A stretch of DNA of 6,027 nt from Streptomyces aureocirculatus. Lineage in GTDB: Bacteria > Actinomycetota > Actinomycetes > Streptomycetales > Streptomycetaceae. Below are positions 5,089 through 6,027 of the stretch, piece after piece. A model generated the notes under the pieces. The model did no database searches and had not been told where the DNA came from. It was given only the letters and a program-made list of their open reading frames with translations. The number at the start of each line of letters is the position of its first letter. Position 1 is the stretch's first letter. The translations under genes were made by a program, and so were the position numbers. The DNA is taken from the NCBI RefSeq assembly GCF_000720475.1, contig NZ_JOAP01000108.1, positions 1 to 6,027 on the forward strand, written 5' to 3'.

Positions 5089-5583
5089 TCATCCCACGAT
5101 TGTGGACTTCCAGCGTTGATCAGAGTACCGACTGTGACATTCAAACATAATAACGGGCGAGTTCTCCGCAGTCCCCTGCGCGAGCAAACACAACCCCGTG
5201 TGCTGATTCCGGAGCTGAACACCGTCGCGAGTAACTACAGCTTCCCACTGTTGGTCTCTATGGCCCCCGCACGCGGTCTGGCGAGCATTCTGTCCTGCCC
5301 TCGCCGTCAGGCACTTCCCACTGTTCACGTTGATGACGAAGCCCCGGTCAGTCGAGCGCCATTTCTGATCAGGCCAATCTCCGCAGTCACTCACTACGGC
5401 AGGTGCCTCGTTCGCCGGGCCCCTCGCAACTAGGCACAGGCCACTGCGTTCATTTTGCCACCGCTGTATTACATCGGGTATAGATTTCCCGTCCGCCGCC
5501 CTAGCCGTAGCCTGAGGTGCCGCCAGTACGCTGACTGCGACGCCAAATGATGCTGCGGCCGCAGCTACCTTACCCATGGCCAT
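5089..5583 (-). CDS. Secreted ricin-type beta-trefoil lectin domain protein
   Basis: This 164-residue protein has a Sec signal (K5, a hydrophobic alanine/valine core, probable cleavage after ATARA at 25-29) and one ricin-B type beta-trefoil filling the rest. The three subdomains each end in the QxW motif: QKW at 73-75, QQW at 111-113 and QRW at 156-158. Each contains a cysteine pair, 50/67, 91/105 and 132/149. The SGLCL, SGKCL and TGLCL turns mark the start of each. This fold binds galactose-type or xylan-type sugars and usually accompanies a glycosidase or protease domain, but here it stands alone. The ATG at 5583 is supported by GAAAGGA six bases upstream. It converges with the lipoprotein gene across a 119-base gap. 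The DNA is visibly less GC-rich than its neighbours, which may point to separate acquisition. Sugar specificity cannot be read from the sequence. Confidence 0.9.
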   Translation of the reverse strand: MAMGKVAAAAASFGVAVSVLAAPQATARAADGKSIPDVIQRWQNERSGLCLVARGPANEAPAVVSDCGDWPDQKWRSTDRGFVINVNSGKCLTARAGQNARQTACGGHRDQQWEAVVTRDGVQLRNQHTGLCLLAQGTAENSPVIMFECHSRYSDQRWKSTIVG

Positions 5584-5589
5584 TCAGAA

Positions 5590-5596
5590 TCCTTTC
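5590..5596 (-). promoter_or_regulatory. Ribosome binding site of the ricin-type gene
   Basis: On the reverse strand GAAAGGA lies six bases before the ATG at 5583, at ideal spacing. It rules in the first methionine over the second ATG two codons later. Confidence 0.6.
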
Positions 5597-5694
5597 ACGA
5601 TGGACTGTTTTCCCGTGCCACGCTAAGCCGGGAGAGGGAGGCGGGGGCAGTGAGGAATCAGCCGTTCCCACTGCCGGTGTTGCGGACGATGCAT

Positions 5695-5850
5695 CACCTG
5701 TCTAGTAATTGCAGGTTTACGCGCCGCAGTTCTGGTCCTCTGATCAGCCCTCGTTGGGATTCTTCGGCGGTGCAGCAAGGCGGTGGAGGTTTTCGCGTCC
5801 TTGTGCCGAGCCGCAGCGACACCGGTATCGATAAGGGCCGCTGGGGATGT
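5695..5850 (-). pseudogene. Possible decayed C-terminus of a helix-turn-helix regulator
   Basis: On the reverse strand one frame gives ALIDTGVAAARHKDAKTSTA then LLHRRRIPTRADQRTRTAAR. With a single-base slip near 'LLH' the reading becomes LLHAER-like followed by RTRTAAR. This resembles the end of many Streptomyces XRE-type regulators, where a helical 'ALLxAERxAPxxxRxRPxAR' segment closes the C-terminal TPR-like domain. There is no helix-turn-helix, start codon or uninterrupted frame. If real, it was truncated by the IS5 element whose tip lies near 5931. The match is by pattern memory and needs a frameshift, so the call is weak; it may be chance in non-coding DNA. Confidence 0.25.
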
Positions 5851-5930
5851 GGTGAGCGCCTTCCAGTCGTTGTCAGGCCACCACCGTTCGCCCTTAACTG
5901 AACAACCCGACATGGTCGGCGGGCAAGTCC

Positions 5931-5951
5931 TAGAGATCGTCTTCAAAGGTC
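5931..5951 (-). repeat. Probable terminal end of the right-edge IS5 element
   Basis: Immediately after the transposase stop the reverse strand reads GACCTTTGAAGACGATCTCTA, which has the position and general look of an IS5-family terminal inverted repeat, with a CTAG at the tip (5930-5933) as a possible target-site base set. The partner end lies outside the window, so the repeat cannot be paired. Confidence 0.4.
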
Positions 5952-6027
5952 AGATCCAGAGCAGGATTGAGGCGATGGTGATGGCGGCTTGGTAGGACTC
6001 ACGGGTCTTGTCATAGCGAGTGGCCAG
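5950..6027 (-). CDS. IS5-family transposase, C-terminal tail (partial, cut by window end)
   Basis: The reverse strand encodes LATRYDKTRESYQAAITIAS followed by ILLWI and TGA at 5952-5950. The 'LATRYDK-x-x-x-SY-x-AAI-x-IA-x-ILLW' tail is the characteristic end of a well-populated IS5-family transposase lineage in Streptomyces. The catalytic part and the start are beyond the window, so intactness is unknown. It points inward like the left-edge copy, but the tails are too different for the two to be a matched pair. Its insertion appears to have cut the possible regulator fragment to its left. Confidence 0.85.
   Translation of the reverse strand: MATRYDKTRESYQAAITIASILLWI

Noticed and set aside
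1..6027. Composite transposon bounded by the two inward-facing IS5 copies
   Set aside because: The two transposase tails differ too much in sequence to be copies of the same element, and neither is complete within the window.
1..6027. CRISPR array, retron, toxin-antitoxin pair or defence cassette
   Set aside because: No regularly spaced repeats, reverse transcriptase motif, paired small overlapping genes or nuclease/ATPase motifs are present.

Overview
The window reads as accessory DNA from a high-GC actinomycete, most likely Streptomyces or a close relative. Codon third positions are strongly G/C, signal peptides are of actinobacterial style, start codons include GTG and TTG, and the IS5- and IS30-type transposase remnants resemble those common in Streptomyces. 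Such a mix of insertion-sequence debris and exported proteins is typical of Streptomyces chromosome arms or linear plasmids, although nothing here fixes the replicon.

Layout: 3-86 is the C-terminal tail of an IS5-family transposase cut by the window edge. 127-585 is an open frame whose first half looks like the C-terminal part of an actinobacterial/phage hypothetical family with an HGWAV...DPTW...LGLPF signature; its 5' end was probably lost. 586-764 shows no gene. 765-917 is an IS30-family 3'-end relic. 1055-1408 encodes a small secreted four-cysteine SH3-like protein. 1441-1535 is a second, diverged IS30 3'-end relic fused directly to a SAM methyltransferase pseudogene (to 2236) that also carries an in-frame TGA. 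2214-2465 is an IS5-type transposase C-terminal relic. 2475-2744 is a small unknown reverse-strand ORF. 2779-3648 is a Tat-exported protein made of two copies of one unrecognised domain. 3649-4213 is a 565-base non-coding stretch containing a perfect 16-bp palindrome 66 bases before the next gene. 4214-4969 is a predicted lipoprotein. 5089-5583 is a secreted ricin-type beta-trefoil protein. About 5695-5850 may hold a decayed regulator fragment. 5950-6027 is the tail of another IS5-family transposase, cut by the window edge.

How the genes relate: I see no clear operon and no pathway. The common thread is export. The four best-supported intact genes all encode proteins leaving the cytoplasm: two by Sec signal peptides, one by Tat and one as a lipoprotein. 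The cytoplasmic gene I can recognise, the methyltransferase, is broken and hemmed in by IS relics. At least five independent IS remnants from two families suggest repeated insertion and deletion. The most interesting items are the duplicated-domain Tat protein, the palindromic operator-like site before the lipoprotein, and a terminator-like hairpin retained inside the transposase codons of both IS30 relics.
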